From PALSA-607 sp963737705 (GTDB taxonomy: Bacteria; Actinomycetota; Actinomycetes; Acidothermales; Acidothermaceae), in NCBI GenBank assembly GCA_963737705.1, contig CAVTTP010000004.1:62001-126000 (forward strand): a stretch of DNA of 64,000 nt, written 5' to 3'. The position numbers and the translations under genes are program-made. The stretch's first letter is position 1. The number at the start of each line of letters is the position of its first letter. Under the pieces are notes generated by a model. That model worked only from the letters and a program-made list of their open reading frames with translations. It did no database searches and was not told where the DNA came from. Positions 51,310 to 60,432 of the stretch are shown here, in pieces.

Positions 51310-54082
51310 AGCAAAGACCCGCGAGGCCTTTCTCGAGTCGGCGATGAGCAGCGAAGCGCGTGAACTGACCCGCGCGCAGGAAACCTGGTACCGCCTGTCG
51401 TCGTTGCGAGAGCGACTACGCGGGACGGCGAGCATCGCCGCCGAGCGCCAGCGCCACGTGAGAGCAAGCGAGGAAGAAACGCGCGAAGGGCGCGACCCTG
51501 AGGAGCTCGCGAACGATGCATCAGCGGCGCGTCTTGAGCAGGAGGAGATCGCCGCCGGACTCGAGGCCTACCGTGCCGACTTGGCCGCAGCAACTGCGGC
51601 GCGCGTCGAGGCCGAGGCCGCGTACGAGGAGGAACAGCATCGCCTTGCTGCGGCAGTGCGTGCGGCTGCCGACCGCCGCGAGGGCTTGGCCCGACTCGCG
51701 GGCCAGGTCGCTGCCCAACGCAGCCGAGTCAGTGCCGGCGAGGACGAGATCGGCCGACTGACGACGGCGGTCGATGAGGCGCGCGCACGTTCGGAGCACG
51801 CGCAGAGCGAGTTTCACGCACTCGAATCGCGAATCGCCGGTCTTGACGAGGGCGAACTGAATCTCGACAACGACTACGAGCTCGCGTCGGAGGCACTTGC
51901 CGCGGCCGAGGCGACTTTGGAGAAGCTGCGCGACCAAGACCGCGAGGTCGAGCGCGAACGCGCGTCGCTGGTCGCGCGTGCCGAAGCACTGGAGCTCGGT
52001 CTCGCGCGCAAGGACGGCACGGGTGCACTGCTGGCTGCGTCGGAGCGGATCTCCGGGCTGCTGGGATCGGTGGCCGCAGTTGTCGACGTCGAGCGCGGTT
52101 ACGAGCAGGCGGTGGCTGCTGCGCTTGGCACCGCGGCTGACGCGGTTGCGGTGTCATCACTGGACGATGCGATTGCCGCGCTCGGATTGTTGAAGTCTGA
52201 CGATGCCGGCCGCGCAGGCATGGTCATCGGTTCGGGTCCGCGCCCCGAAGTGTTCGGCGCAGAGTTGCCGCAGCTTCCGCCCGGCGCGCGCTGGGTCCGC
52301 GACCTCGTGCACGCGCCTGAGGAGCTGCGGCTCGCACTGGCCGCTCTCACGTATCGCGTTGCGGTCCTTGACGATCTCGGTTCCGCGCTGACGTTCGTGC
52401 GCGCGCTGCCCGACGTCCGCGTTGTTACTCGCGACGGTGATGTGCTCGGTCGTGATTGGGCTTACGGCGGTTCAGCGAGCACGCCGAGCCTGCTTGAAGT
52501 TCAAGCGGCGCTCGACGAAGCGCGTCGGGGGCTGGTCGACGCGACGCATCGTGCCGAACGGTTGCGCTTCACCATCACCGGTGTCGAGGCCGAACTCGCC
52601 GACGCATCAGCGCGGGCTGCTGCCGCGCTCGCCCAACTGCATGAGTCGGACGCCGCGATGGCGGCCGTTGCCGAACAGCTCGGGCACTTGGGATCGGCTG
52701 CTCGAGCCGCCCTCGCCGAAGCTGATCGCATGGCCGGCTCGATCGCGCAGGCACGCGAAGCAGGAGATCGCGATCGGGCGCTGCTGAGCGAACTCGAGGC
52801 TCGGCTTGTCGCAGCAGAAGCATCTCCTGATGAGGAGCCGTCAACGTCGGAGCGCGATCGACTTGCGGCTGTTGCCGCGGCGGCCCGCGATGCCGAGACG
52901 GAGGCGCGGCTGACCGTCGGCACTGGTGAGGAACGGGTGCGCGCGATCGGTGCGCGCGCTGATGAGTTGGACGCCGCTGCTGCAGCTGAACGTGACGCGC
53001 GCGAACGTGCCGTTGCGCGGCGTATCCGGCGCGAGCGCGAAGCCGTGATCGCAGAGGCGGTTGCCATAGGTGCGGCCGCCGTCCTGGATCGGCTCGAGTT
53101 GTCGCTGGCTGCTGCGACGACTGAACGGGCAGGCGCCGAGGCCATGCGCACGGAGCGCGACAGTGAGCTCGTCGGGCTACGCACGCGCGAGCGCGAGTTG
53201 ATGGCCGAGATCGAACAGCTGACCGATGTCGTGCATCGCGATGAACTTGCACGCGCCGAGCAGCGACTGCGTATCGAGCAGCTCGAGCAGCGCGCGATGG
53301 ACGAGTTCGGAGTCGAGAGTGAGGCGTTGAGCTCGGAGTACGGGCCTGACTCGCTAGTGCCGGTTTTCCCTGAGCCCGACGCGGCCGCAGACGCGCCGAT
53401 GCCAGAGCCCCTGCCATTTGTGCGGGCCGAGCAGGAGAAGCGGGCCCGCACGGCCGAACGTGCGCTGGCGTTGTTGGGACGCGTCAATCCCCTGGCGCTC
53501 GAGGAGTTCTCGGCACTCGAAGAACGGCACCGATTCCTCAGCGAGCAGCTCGAGGATCTCAAGCGCACCCGCAAGGATCTGATGGAGATCATTCGCGAGG
53601 TCGACGAGCGGGTACAGCAGGTGTTCGCGGCTGCGTACGCCGACACCGAGCGCGAGTTCGAGGGCATCTTTTCGCGACTGTTCCCAGGCGGCGAAGGTCG
53701 TCTGGTGCTGACCGATCCTGACGACATGTTGAACACCGGTATCGACGTTGAGGCGCGACCGCCGGGCAAGAAGGTCAAGCGCCTGTCACTGCTGTCGGGT
53801 GGCGAGCGATCGTTGACAGCGCTGGCCTTGCTGGTCGCCATCTTCAAGGCCCGGCCGAGCCCGTTCTACGTCATGGACGAAGTCGAGGCCGCGCTCGACG
53901 ACACGAACCTGCGTCGCATGCTGAGCATCTTCGAAGAGTTGCGCGAGTCGAGCCAGCTCATCATCATTACGCACCAGAAGCCGACGATGGAGGTCGCCGA
54001 CGCGCTGTACGGCGTCTCGATGCGCGGCGACGGTGTCACCACAGTCATCAGTCAGCGACTGCGCGAGCCAACTCCCGCATAG
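51272..54082 (+). pseudogene. smc: chromosome segregation ATPase SMC, remainder after frameshift
   Basis: From CGC 51272 the +1 frame continues with RERRAQLDAELHEAKTREAF, two long coiled-coil arms around a hinge domain (GSVAAVVDVERGYEQAVAAALG; VVTRDGDVLGRDWAYGG) and the C-terminal head with signature LSLLSGGERSLTALALL and Walker B PFYVMDEVEAALDD. It runs more than 930 codons without another defect, which points to an intact gene with one wrong base or a very recent mutation. The end overlaps the convergent MFS gene by 31 bp. Confidence 0.88.
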
Positions 54083-55518
54083 TCGGTGGCTGCGCGGTCG
54101 AGGTTCTGATCGGCCTCGATCAGCTTCGCTGCCTCTGTTGCGGTTCGGTGCGCCCACGCGCTCGTTGTGACAACGCCGAGGATGAACACCGCAACTCCGC
54201 AGCCGGTCATGATGTCCCAGCCAAGGTGGCTTGCCGATGAGAATCCGTTGGCGAATGTGCCTTTGATTCGCGACGTGACAACTGCACCGAGGACGGCGAC
54301 GCCGAGCGCCGCGCCAGTCTGACGGCTCGTTGACGCGATCGCTGCAGCCACTCCAGCCTGTGATCGTGGCATGCCCGAGGCAGCCGAGTTGGTGATCGGC
54401 GCGTTGAGGATGCCAAAACCGAAGCCGAATATGGCGTAGGCGACGATGAGAAACCAGATCGCAGTGTGGGCAGTCACTTGCGACAGCATGAGGCCACACC
54501 CGGCGATGCCGATGCCAGCCAAGACCAGCGGTAGCCGAGGACCTCGAGCAGCGACGATGCGCCCCGAGATGGGCGAGAAAACCGCTGCCATGAAAGCCAT
54601 CGGAAGGGTCAGCAGACCCGCGTGCAGCGGCGAGAAGTGGCGAACGGACTGCAGGTAGAGCGTGTTCAGAAACAAGAAGCCACCCAACGCCGCGAAGCCG
54701 CAGACTGCGGTCACAATCGCGCCGGTGAACGGCACGCTGTGGAAGAAGCGAATGTCGAGCAATGGCTCGTCGCGATGCCGCTCGTAGAGCACAAGGCAGG
54801 GGACGGCGACGAGCACGGTCGCGAACGACGCGAGAATGCCGGCCGCTGTCCAGCCGAGACGTGGGCCTTCGATGATTCCGAATGTCAGGCTCGCAAGGAT
54901 GATCATCACGAGGATCTGGCCGGCAGGGTCGAGCCGTCGTGCTCGTGCAGCTTTCGACTCCGGCACGAACAACGCCGTGAGGATGAACGCAGCTACGCCG
55001 ATCGGAACGTTGAGCCAGAAGATCGATCGCCAGCCGATGCTGTCAACCAGTGCGCCTCCCACGACCGGGCCGAGCGCAAGGCTGAGTCCGACGACGCCAC
55101 CCCAGACGCCGATCGCCTTCGCGCGTTCCTTCGGGTCGGTGAAGGTGTTGATGATGATGGACATCGCGACTGGGTTCAGCATCGACCCGCCCACGGCTTG
55201 CACGACTCGGAAGATGATGAGCATCTTCGTGTCGGGCGCCACGCTGCACAGCAACGAGCCCGCGGTGAAGATGACGAGTCCGGTCATGAAGACCCGCTTG
55301 CGGCCGATCCGGTCGCCCATCGATGCCGACAGCATGAGCAGGCTCGCGAGCGCGAGCGTGTACGCGTCGATCGTCCACTGCAGGCCATCGAAGGCAGTGC
55401 CGAGATCCTTTTGGATCGACGGCAGTGCGACGTTCACGATTGTGACGTCGATCCCGACGATGAACAGGCTCAGGCAGCAGATCGCGAGCACTGAGAATCG
55501 ACGACGTCGATCAAGCAT
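54052..55518 (-). CDS. MFS multidrug exporter, DHA2 (EmrB/QacA) family
   Basis: A 488-residue transporter with about 14 membrane segments. FIVGIDVTIVNVALPSIQKDLG and LQWTIDAYTLALASLLMLSAS are N-terminal family motifs; GDRIGRKRVFMTG is motif A; VIRVVQ-type segment FRVVQAVGGSMLNPVAM follows. Its ATG overlaps the stop of the marR-like gene by 8 bp, so the regulator and exporter form one operon. Substrate unknown. Confidence 0.92.
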   Translation of the reverse strand: MLDRRRRFSVLAICCLSLFIVGIDVTIVNVALPSIQKDLGTAFDGLQWTIDAYTLALASLLMLSASMGDRIGRKRVFMTGLVIFTAGSLLCSVAPDTKMLIIFRVVQAVGGSMLNPVAMSIIINTFTDPKERAKAIGVWGGVVGLSLALGPVVGGALVDSIGWRSIFWLNVPIGVAAFILTALFVPESKAARARRLDPAGQILVMIILASLTFGIIEGPRLGWTAAGILASFATVLVAVPCLVLYERHRDEPLLDIRFFHSVPFTGAIVTAVCGFAALGGFLFLNTLYLQSVRHFSPLHAGLLTLPMAFMAAVFSPISGRIVAARGPRLPLVLAGIGIAGCGLMLSQVTAHTAIWFLIVAYAIFGFGFGILNAPITNSAASGMPRSQAGVAAAIASTSRQTGAALGVAVLGAVVTSRIKGTFANGFSSASHLGWDIMTGCGVAVFILGVVTTSAWAHRTATEAAKLIEADQNLDRAATDYAGVGSRSR

Positions 55519-55975
55519 GAGGACCTGACTTTCTCCGAACGGGTGCGTTGCGCGCGGGCTCCGTCAGTTGCTCGACAACCCCCGCGAGAGTGCGAAGGTC
55601 GGCGGCTGACAGTGCGGCGAGGGCGCGTGGTGGCTTGTCGGCAACCGACATTGCGGCGTCGAGTGTGCGCCGTCCCGCTGGTGTGAGCTCAACGAGTTTG
55701 GCTCGGGTGTTCGTCGGGTGCGGGGTGCGCGCGACGAGACCCGCCTTCTCGAGGCTGTTGACGGCGACGGTCGCGGCGGGGGCGTCGACGGTCATCGAGT
55801 CTGCGAGCGCCGCCAGTGTCAACGGCCCGGCGCCGATGCGCTTCAAGGCGCGGATCTGGTTGAACGGGAGCCCGGTGACACGGCAGGCCTCGCGGCGCCA
55901 GTCAGTGCGGCTGTCCATCACGAGGGAGACAAGGGCATCCCACACGTCGTCCGCAATCGTCTTCATTTTGATCAT
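55511..55975 (-). CDS. MarR-family regulator of the MFS exporter
   Basis: A 154-residue winged-helix protein: GLPFNQIRALKRIGAGPLTL, LADSMTVDAPAATVAVNSLEKAGLV (split) and TNTRAKLVELTPAGRR. Two starts are close (55975 and 55966). It is upstream of and overlaps the exporter gene. A dyad 9 bp upstream of its start is a likely operator. Confidence 0.9.
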   Translation of the reverse strand: MIKMKTIADDVWDALVSLVMDSRTDWRREACRVTGLPFNQIRALKRIGAGPLTLAALADSMTVDAPAATVAVNSLEKAGLVARTPHPTNTRAKLVELTPAGRRTLDAAMSVADKPPRALAALSAADLRTLAGVVEQLTEPARNAPVRRKSGPHA

Positions 55976-55983
55976 TGTGCTAC

Positions 55984-55996
55984 TACAACCGTTGTA
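55984..55996. promoter_or_regulatory. palindrome before marR-MFS operon
   Basis: TACAACCGTTGTA is a perfect TACAA-N3-TTGTA dyad between the divergent marR and hydrolase genes; probable site for the MarR protein. Confidence 0.6.
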
Positions 55997-56049
55997 AGTC
56001 AACAACTATCTCAGACGGACAGAGAGTGCCCCTGCGGCATGCTGATGGG

Positions 56050-56721
56050 ATGCCGACGTCCCTGATGCTGATTCACAGTCCGTTTCTCGGACCGGCGACG
56101 TGGCAGTCAACCGCCCGCGCCTTGGAGAGCGGACAACGGTCCGTGCGTGTGCCCAGCTTGCTCGCCGTGGCGGAGAGTGCGCCGCCGTATTGGCCGGCAG
56201 GCGTTGAATCGATAATTCGGTCGGCGGCTGACGACCCAGTCATCCTGGTTCCGCATAGCAATGCGGGGCTGTACATGCCAGCGGTCGTCGACGCGCTTGG
56301 CGAGCAGGTCCGCGGTGTCGTGTTCGTCGATGCTGCGCTGCCGGGCGCCGGTCACCACACCACTCCAGATTTCCTGCGCAAGCTTGCGACTGTCGATGGC
56401 TTGTTGCCCCCTTGGACGTCATGGTGGGCTGAGGCTGACGTGGCTGCGCTGTTTCCGGACGCGCACACTCGGGCCGAGGTGGAAGCTGAGCAACCGCGAA
56501 TGCCTCTGGCGTACTACGACCACCTCCCGCCGGCGCCGCAAGACTGGACCTCGTCTTCGGCCGGCTACATCTGGTTTGACCTGCCCTACGACAAGGGAGC
56601 CGAACAGGCCGCCAGGCGAGGCTGGCCGACCGCGCATCTGGCAGGCAACCACCTGCACATGCTTACCGACCCGAACGCCGTAGCCGCAGCAGTATTAGAC
56701 ATGGCCAGCAACTGGCTTTGA
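56050..56721 (+). CDS. alpha/beta-hydrolase fold protein
   Basis: A 223-residue protein with the fold's early strand and loop (LMLIHSPFLGPATWQS), a nucleophile-elbow-like segment VPHSNAGLYMPAV (Ser in HSNAG) and a late His in HLAGNHLHML. The substrate is unknown. Divergent from the marR-MFS operon, so it may share that operator. ATG 56050 is preceded by only a weak ribosome binding site. Confidence 0.75.
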   Translation: MPTSLMLIHSPFLGPATWQSTARALESGQRSVRVPSLLAVAESAPPYWPAGVESIIRSAADDPVILVPHSNAGLYMPAVVDALGEQVRGVVFVDAALPGAGHHTTPDFLRKLATVDGLLPPWTSWWAEADVAALFPDAHTRAEVEAEQPRMPLAYYDHLPPAPQDWTSSSAGYIWFDLPYDKGAEQAARRGWPTAHLAGNHLHMLTDPNAVAAAVLDMASNWL

Positions 56722-56790
56722 GCGCAGTCGGCAACTGCGCATGTCAACCCAGTCCGACAAACGACCACCGACTGCTCTAGCCTTCAGCCC

Positions 56791-57192
56791 ATGGATTCTG
56801 GCGGTCACTCAGCTCGGCAGGCGGTCGCGACCGACGCCGCTCCTGCCGCCATTGGTCCTTACAGTCAGGCGATCGTCGCGGGCGGCTTCGTCTTCTGCTC
56901 GGGGACCGTCGGCATCGACCCGCAGACTGGTCAAGTGGCCGACGGTATCGAGGCGCAAACTGAACAAGCCCTGCGCAACATTGCGGCGATTCTGGGTGCG
57001 GCCGGCGCGTCGATGTCCGACCTGGTGAAGACGACGATCTTCTACGCCGACGTCGACGATTTCGCGAAGCTGAATGAGGTGTACGCGCGGCACATGCCCG
57101 ACCCGCCGCCTGCTCGGTCGGCGCCAGCGAACGTCAAATTGCCGCGAGGCCTGCTCGTCTCGATCGAAGCCATCGCGCTGCTGCCGAACTGA
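56791..57192 (+). CDS. RidA family protein (enamine/imine deaminase)
   Basis: A 133-residue YjgF/RidA protein. IGPYSQAIVAGGFVFCSGT and VKTTIFYADVDDFAKLNEVY are present. The family's key Arg appears in the PPARSAPANVKLPRG segment with ARS-A, and the usual Glu near the end in VSIEAIALL, so deaminase activity on 2-aminoacrylate is plausible. Preceded by the hydrolase by 69 bp. Confidence 0.92.
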   Translation: MDSGGHSARQAVATDAAPAAIGPYSQAIVAGGFVFCSGTVGIDPQTGQVADGIEAQTEQALRNIAAILGAAGASMSDLVKTTIFYADVDDFAKLNEVYARHMPDPPPARSAPANVKLPRGLLVSIEAIALLPN

Positions 57193-57257
57193 ACGTGACT
57201 GCCGACCTGTGCGCGTAAAGCACCAGCGCCAGCGATGGCGACGTTGGGGATGCGGCG

Positions 57258-57542
57258 TCATCTGGCGGCGAGTTGTCGGCGTTGGGCGAGGACGCTGATG
57301 GCGTAGGGGCGGTTGAGTCGTTGTCCGTCCCATTGTGTGGTGGCGGCGTCGGGGGCGAGTCCTGTGTGTTCGTCTTCAAGGGGTCTGGTGTCGCCGCCAG
57401 TTGGGTGTCGGCGGGGGGTGCTGAGGTTGTGGCCGTCGTGGCTGATGAATCGGAGCGTGCTGTTGCTGTCGAGGAGGATGTGGAACTGTCCGGCGTGATG
57501 GGCGACGTGGTGGCGTTCACATAGCAGCAGCAGGTTGGCCAT
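57258..57542 (-). pseudogene. DUF222/HNH endonuclease, C-terminal fragment left of the insertion
   Basis: The fragment reads MANLLLLCERHHVAHHAGQF, that is the last part of an HNH motif (NNLLLLCERHH) and the C-terminal tail of a DUF222/13E12-type protein. Its ATG and second codon belong to the inserted element. Joining at AGGTTG with the fragment at 62.5-63.7 kb gives an intact 467-residue protein with TDLNNLLLLCERHH in frame. Whether this stub is translated is unknown. Confidence 0.9.
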
Positions 57543-57551
57543 CCATTGCTA
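57532..57551. other. attL: core plus left element arm
   Basis: Chromosomal AGG then the central TT then element sequence GGCCATCCATTGCTA. The element arm TCCATT-N-CTA (57542-57551) mirrors TAG-N-AATGGA at the other end at equal distance from the central TT (57535-57536). Confidence 0.8.
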
Positions 57552-57563
57552 GTGTGACCCCTT

Positions 57564-58964
57564 ATGAAACCGATCGTCCGTGCCGCGATCTACGCCCGCA
57601 TCTCGAGTGACCAAGACGGACGCGGCCTGGGAGTGAAACGCCAGATTGAGGAGTGCGGCAAGGTCGCTGAGGAGCAAGGCTGGGAGGTCGTCGGCACCTA
57701 CGCCGACAACGATATTTCCGCTTATAGCGGCCGGGTCCGTCCCGAGTATCGGCGGATGCTCGCCGACATTGAGGCTGGCGTCGTGACAGGCGTGGTCGCA
57801 TGGCACCTCGATCGCATCTACCGCCGTCTAGATGACTTGGCCGAGTTTGCCGACTTGTGCAAGGACCGCAAGGTTGCCGTTAGTACCGCGCAGAGCGGGC
57901 ACATCGATCTCTCGACACCATCGGGACGGATGGTCGCTGGTCTGCTCGGCGTCGCTGCACGCTACGAGAGTGAGCACAAGGCGGAGCGGGTGAAAAGCAA
58001 GATGCGGCAAAACGCAGAAGCGGGCTTGCCGCACGGGGGAAGCAACCGACCGTTCGGCTATGCCGATGACCGGATCACGATCGTCGAGTCAGAAGCTGTC
58101 ATCATCCGCACGCTGGTCGAGCGCTTGGTCTCTGGGGAGAGTCTGCAAAGTCTCGCGACGTGGCTAGACGATACGGGCGTCAAGACGATCAGAGGCAAGA
58201 CGTGGCGCACGCCGACCCTGCGCGACATGCTGAGTTCGGCACGCATCGCGGGCTTACGCGCCGTGAACGGCGAAGTGGTCGCGAAAGCAGTATGGGAGCC
58301 GATCATCACACCTGCTCAGCGCGATCGAGTGCTTGCGAACCTTGATTCCCGCAGGGTCGAGGGGCGGCGCGCGGCGCGAAGCTACCTGCTGACCGGTCTT
58401 CTGCGATGCGGCGTATGTGGCAACAAGCTATTCAGCTCTCGACGTGAGTACTCGCGCCGCTACGTGTGCAAGCGCGGGCCCGATCACGGCGGTTGCGGCC
58501 GGCTAACGATCGTCGCCGGGCCAGTTGAAGAGTTGATCGCCCATGGCGTGCTGTACCGACTCGACACCCCCGAGCTTGCGGACGCGCTCGCGGGTCGCCA
58601 CGCCCTCGATGACCTATCGGCGTCCCTAGCGGCTGCGATCGCGGCCGACGAGGAGAAGCTAGACGAGCTCGCAATTGCCTGGGCTGACGGGGAGATCCGG
58701 CGCCCGCAATGGATCAAGGCCAGCAATCACATCGAGACCCGGCTCCGCGAGAACAAACGGCGACTCGCTCGCCAAAGCACGGACAACACCATGGCATCGC
58801 TCGTCGGTACCGGCGAGCAGCTACGCGGTCAGTGGTCGAACCTGAACCTCACCCGGCAAGCTGCGATTGTCCGTGCGGTCCTCGATCACGCTGTCATCAA
58901 GCCCGGGGCACGTGGAGCCCGCACCGTCGACTCGTCCAGAGTCGATCCGCGCTGGCGTCTGTAG
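57564..58964 (+). CDS. large serine recombinase (site-specific integrase)
   Basis: A 466-residue integrase. The N-terminal resolvase domain has YARISSDQDG with catalytic Ser14, VAWHLDRIYRR and AQSGHIDLSTPSGRM; a recombinase domain (LPHGGSNRPFGYADD; TLRDMLSSARIAGLRAVNG) and a zinc ribbon (CGVCGNKL with CKRGPDHGGCG, about residues 280-312) and a C-terminal coiled coil follow. It starts 27 bp inside the left end, next to attL, as typical. No recombination directionality factor is recognised, although one of the small proteins could serve. Confidence 0.95.
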   Translation: MKPIVRAAIYARISSDQDGRGLGVKRQIEECGKVAEEQGWEVVGTYADNDISAYSGRVRPEYRRMLADIEAGVVTGVVAWHLDRIYRRLDDLAEFADLCKDRKVAVSTAQSGHIDLSTPSGRMVAGLLGVAARYESEHKAERVKSKMRQNAEAGLPHGGSNRPFGYADDRITIVESEAVIIRTLVERLVSGESLQSLATWLDDTGVKTIRGKTWRTPTLRDMLSSARIAGLRAVNGEVVAKAVWEPIITPAQRDRVLANLDSRRVEGRRAARSYLLTGLLRCGVCGNKLFSSRREYSRRYVCKRGPDHGGCGRLTIVAGPVEELIAHGVLYRLDTPELADALAGRHALDDLSASLAAAIAADEEKLDELAIAWADGEIRRPQWIKASNHIETRLRENKRRLARQSTDNTMASLVGTGEQLRGQWSNLNLTRQAAIVRAVLDHAVIKPGARGARTVDSSRVDPRWRL

Positions 58965-59174
58965 GCGTTCACCCACCGAGCCCCTGCGCGCGCTTCGCGC
59001 CTGCGCAGGGATCTCGGTGGGCGTTCCGCCCAACAGCACCCGCACCTGATCCACCGTGCCCGGGTCTGTCACCTTCACCGGCACACCCTGCGCCTGGCAT
59101 GAAGCCGTGACCCACGCCGCGAGCGCCTCCGGACTCAGTCCCACGACAACCACACGGCGGGTGGGGCTTTCCAT
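58821..59174 (-). CDS. small plasmid/phage-type hypothetical protein next to rep
   Basis: A 117-residue frame starting MESPTRRVVVVGLSPEALAA and continuing WVTASCQAQGVPVKVTDPG, a compact beta-alpha pattern. It starts 40 bp inside the rep end on the same strand, so the two are probably translated together. The last 60 residues look less protein-like and run through the hairpin and 144 bp antisense to the integrase. I recall similar short proteins beside Rep genes in actinobacterial elements; function unknown. Confidence 0.6.
   Translation of the reverse strand: MESPTRRVVVVGLSPEALAAWVTASCQAQGVPVKVTDPGTVDQVRVLLGGTPTEIPAQARSARRGSVGERLQTPARIDSGRVDGAGSTCPGLDDSVIEDRTDNRSLPGEVQVRPLTA
58972..59021. 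terminator. long compound hairpin after the integrase
   Basis: CCCACCGAG (58972-58980) pairs with CTCGGTGGG (59013-59021), enclosing CCCTGCGC (58982-58989) paired with GCGCAGGG (59003-59010). It lies 7 bp after the integrase stop. It may terminate transcription in both directions, or act as a single-strand origin for rolling-circle replication. Confidence 0.6.
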
Positions 59175-59896
59175 TCGGTCGCCTCGTCCGACGTCCATTG
59201 CCGTGCAGGCGGACCGCCCATCAGCGCACACGCCTGCGCGGTGACGTCCGCAAGACTCACTCCGCCAAGTCGAGTCACGCGCGGCGCGAACCCCTGCCCG
59301 ACCTCGTAGCGGTGTAACCCGGTCGAGGTACCGCGTTCGAACGCCTTACCCACGTACTTGCCTAGGTAGCGGGCGGCCACCCGTGCTTGTTCTCGCGTAC
59401 CAGACCCGACGGGCAAATCACCGAGCAGCTTGATATGCACCAGACCGCGGCCCCACGCGTCGACAATCAGCGAACGCCTGACGTAGCGACCGACAGCGAA
59501 GTGCGCATGCAAGCCGTGTGTCTTGTGCCACTCCGGCACCCACAGGTAGGCCAGCGGCGCACCACCCAATCCGCGGCGCAAGCAGCGAAAGAAATCTGCG
59601 ACGTGCACACGAAGCTGACGCTCGTCGAAGCAGCCCGCACCAGCAAACGTCAATGTGCCGAAGCGGTTCAGCCCATTCGCAGCGCAATAGCGGCGCACCT
59701 GTCCGCGCGCACGGCGAGCCGCCTCCGCTCGCGACCGTTCAGGATCAACGGCTGCCCCGGCAACGCCGCGATAGCCGCTGCCCCGAGCAGCTGGAACAAA
59801 ACACCCGCCAGCCTCACCAGCATCGCGGTACAGCGACAACGACCAACGCGCCCGACTCGGCCGAGCAAACAATTGCGAAACAGGTGAGCCCGACAT
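59135..59896 (-). CDS. rep: rolling-circle replication initiator (HUH, ORF2/G2P-like)
   Basis: A 253-residue protein. RFGTLTFAGAG is the first conserved strand, LAYLWVPEWHKTHGLHAHFAV holds the metal-binding His-x-His (His130, His132) and ARYLGKYVGKAFERG the Tyr-x-x-Lys-Tyr nicking site (Tyr177, Tyr181). This is the phage/plasmid type of nicking initiator, common in actinobacterial elements. ATG 59896 is chosen for its GGAG at 6 nt; ATG 59914 is possible. It implies that the excised circle replicates. Confidence 0.88.
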   Translation of the reverse strand: MSGSPVSQLFARPSRARWSLSLYRDAGEAGGCFVPAARGSGYRGVAGAAVDPERSRAEAARRARGQVRRYCAANGLNRFGTLTFAGAGCFDERQLRVHVADFFRCLRRGLGGAPLAYLWVPEWHKTHGLHAHFAVGRYVRRSLIVDAWGRGLVHIKLLGDLPVGSGTREQARVAARYLGKYVGKAFERGTSTGLHRYEVGQGFAPRVTRLGGVSLADVTAQACALMGGPPARQWTSDEATEWKAPPAVWLSWD

Positions 59897-60297
59897 CAAC
59901 GACTCCGAAGGCATCCGACAACAAGGGCCGGACCTGCGGGGTGAGCCTGAACAGCAGGAACACCCGACGCGGGTCCTGCCGTCTGCGGGTGTTGGCTCAG
60001 TCCCGCTTACAGATCGGAGTCTCCGGCTCCAGCGCGACGGCGCGCGTGACCGGGTGCCCTAGCGACCGCCCTAGACGGCCGATGCCACCAGCACGGAAAG
60101 GGGGCTTCCCCATGCCTCGGAAAAGGGATATCAGCAGCCGCCGACAACACGCGCCCACGACACCCACGGACGGGCACATTCACCCGAACGGAGTAACGCC
60201 CAAGTAGCCACCCGCACGGCCTGGCGTTCAGACGCAACCGTCATCGCGGCAGTTGCGGATGTTTGTTTGTTGGTTCGGGCATCACCGAGCCGGCTCG
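59897..60297. other. 400-bp region upstream of rep without a clear gene
   Basis: Both strands have only short frames without good ribosome binding sites. As the region just upstream of rep in a rolling-circle element it is a good place for the rep promoter and the double-strand origin, but no nick-site consensus was recognised. Confidence 0.4.
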
Positions 60298-60432
60298 CTA
60301 ACGCCGCTTCTGGAAGTAGAAGATGACGAGGACCAGGATGACGCCCGCTACGAAAATCGCGATGCCCGCGGCGTTCATTGGAAGGCCTTTGCCGGTGTTG
60401 CTTCCGGCTGGTGTGAAGGGTGTGCCGATCAA
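60298..60432 (-). CDS. 44-residue single-pass membrane peptide
   Basis: TTG 60432, preceded by GGGAG at 7 nt, opens a 44-residue frame: a polar Gly/Thr/Pro N-terminus (MIGTPFTPAGSNTGKGLP), a hydrophobic helix (AAGIAIFVAGVILVLVIFYF) and a basic end QKRR. ATG 60378 with AAAGG upstream gives a 26-residue version of the helix. Size and layout are like filamentous phage coat proteins or small membrane toxins; neither is proven. Confidence 0.6.
   Translation of the reverse strand: MIGTPFTPAGSNTGKGLPMNAAGIAIFVAGVILVLVIFYFQKRR

Noticed and set aside
52501..53847. 448-codon minus-strand frame opposite smc
   Set aside because: Almost only Ser/Ala/Arg, the expected mirror of a Glu/Ala/Arg-rich coiled coil; no domain.
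54622..55494. 290-codon plus-strand frame opposite the MFS gene
   Set aside because: Composition (many Asp/Arg/His/Glu in irregular order) is typical of the antisense of a membrane protein gene.
57273..57524. Plus-strand Val/Gly/Ser-rich frame at the HNH fragment
   Set aside because: Antisense of the HNH C-terminal fragment, low complexity.
59997..60113. 38-residue minus-strand frame MGKPPFRAGG...
   Set aside because: GAGG is only 1 nt from the ATG and no family or helix pattern is seen; left as non-coding.
59518..60207. 229-codon frame on the plus strand antisense to rep
   Set aside because: Low-complexity Arg/Ser/Pro/Gln composition, no domain, and it covers the well-supported Rep on the other strand.
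60131..60244. 37-residue minus-strand frame beginning MTVASERQAV
   Set aside because: No ribosome binding site and no recognisable pattern.
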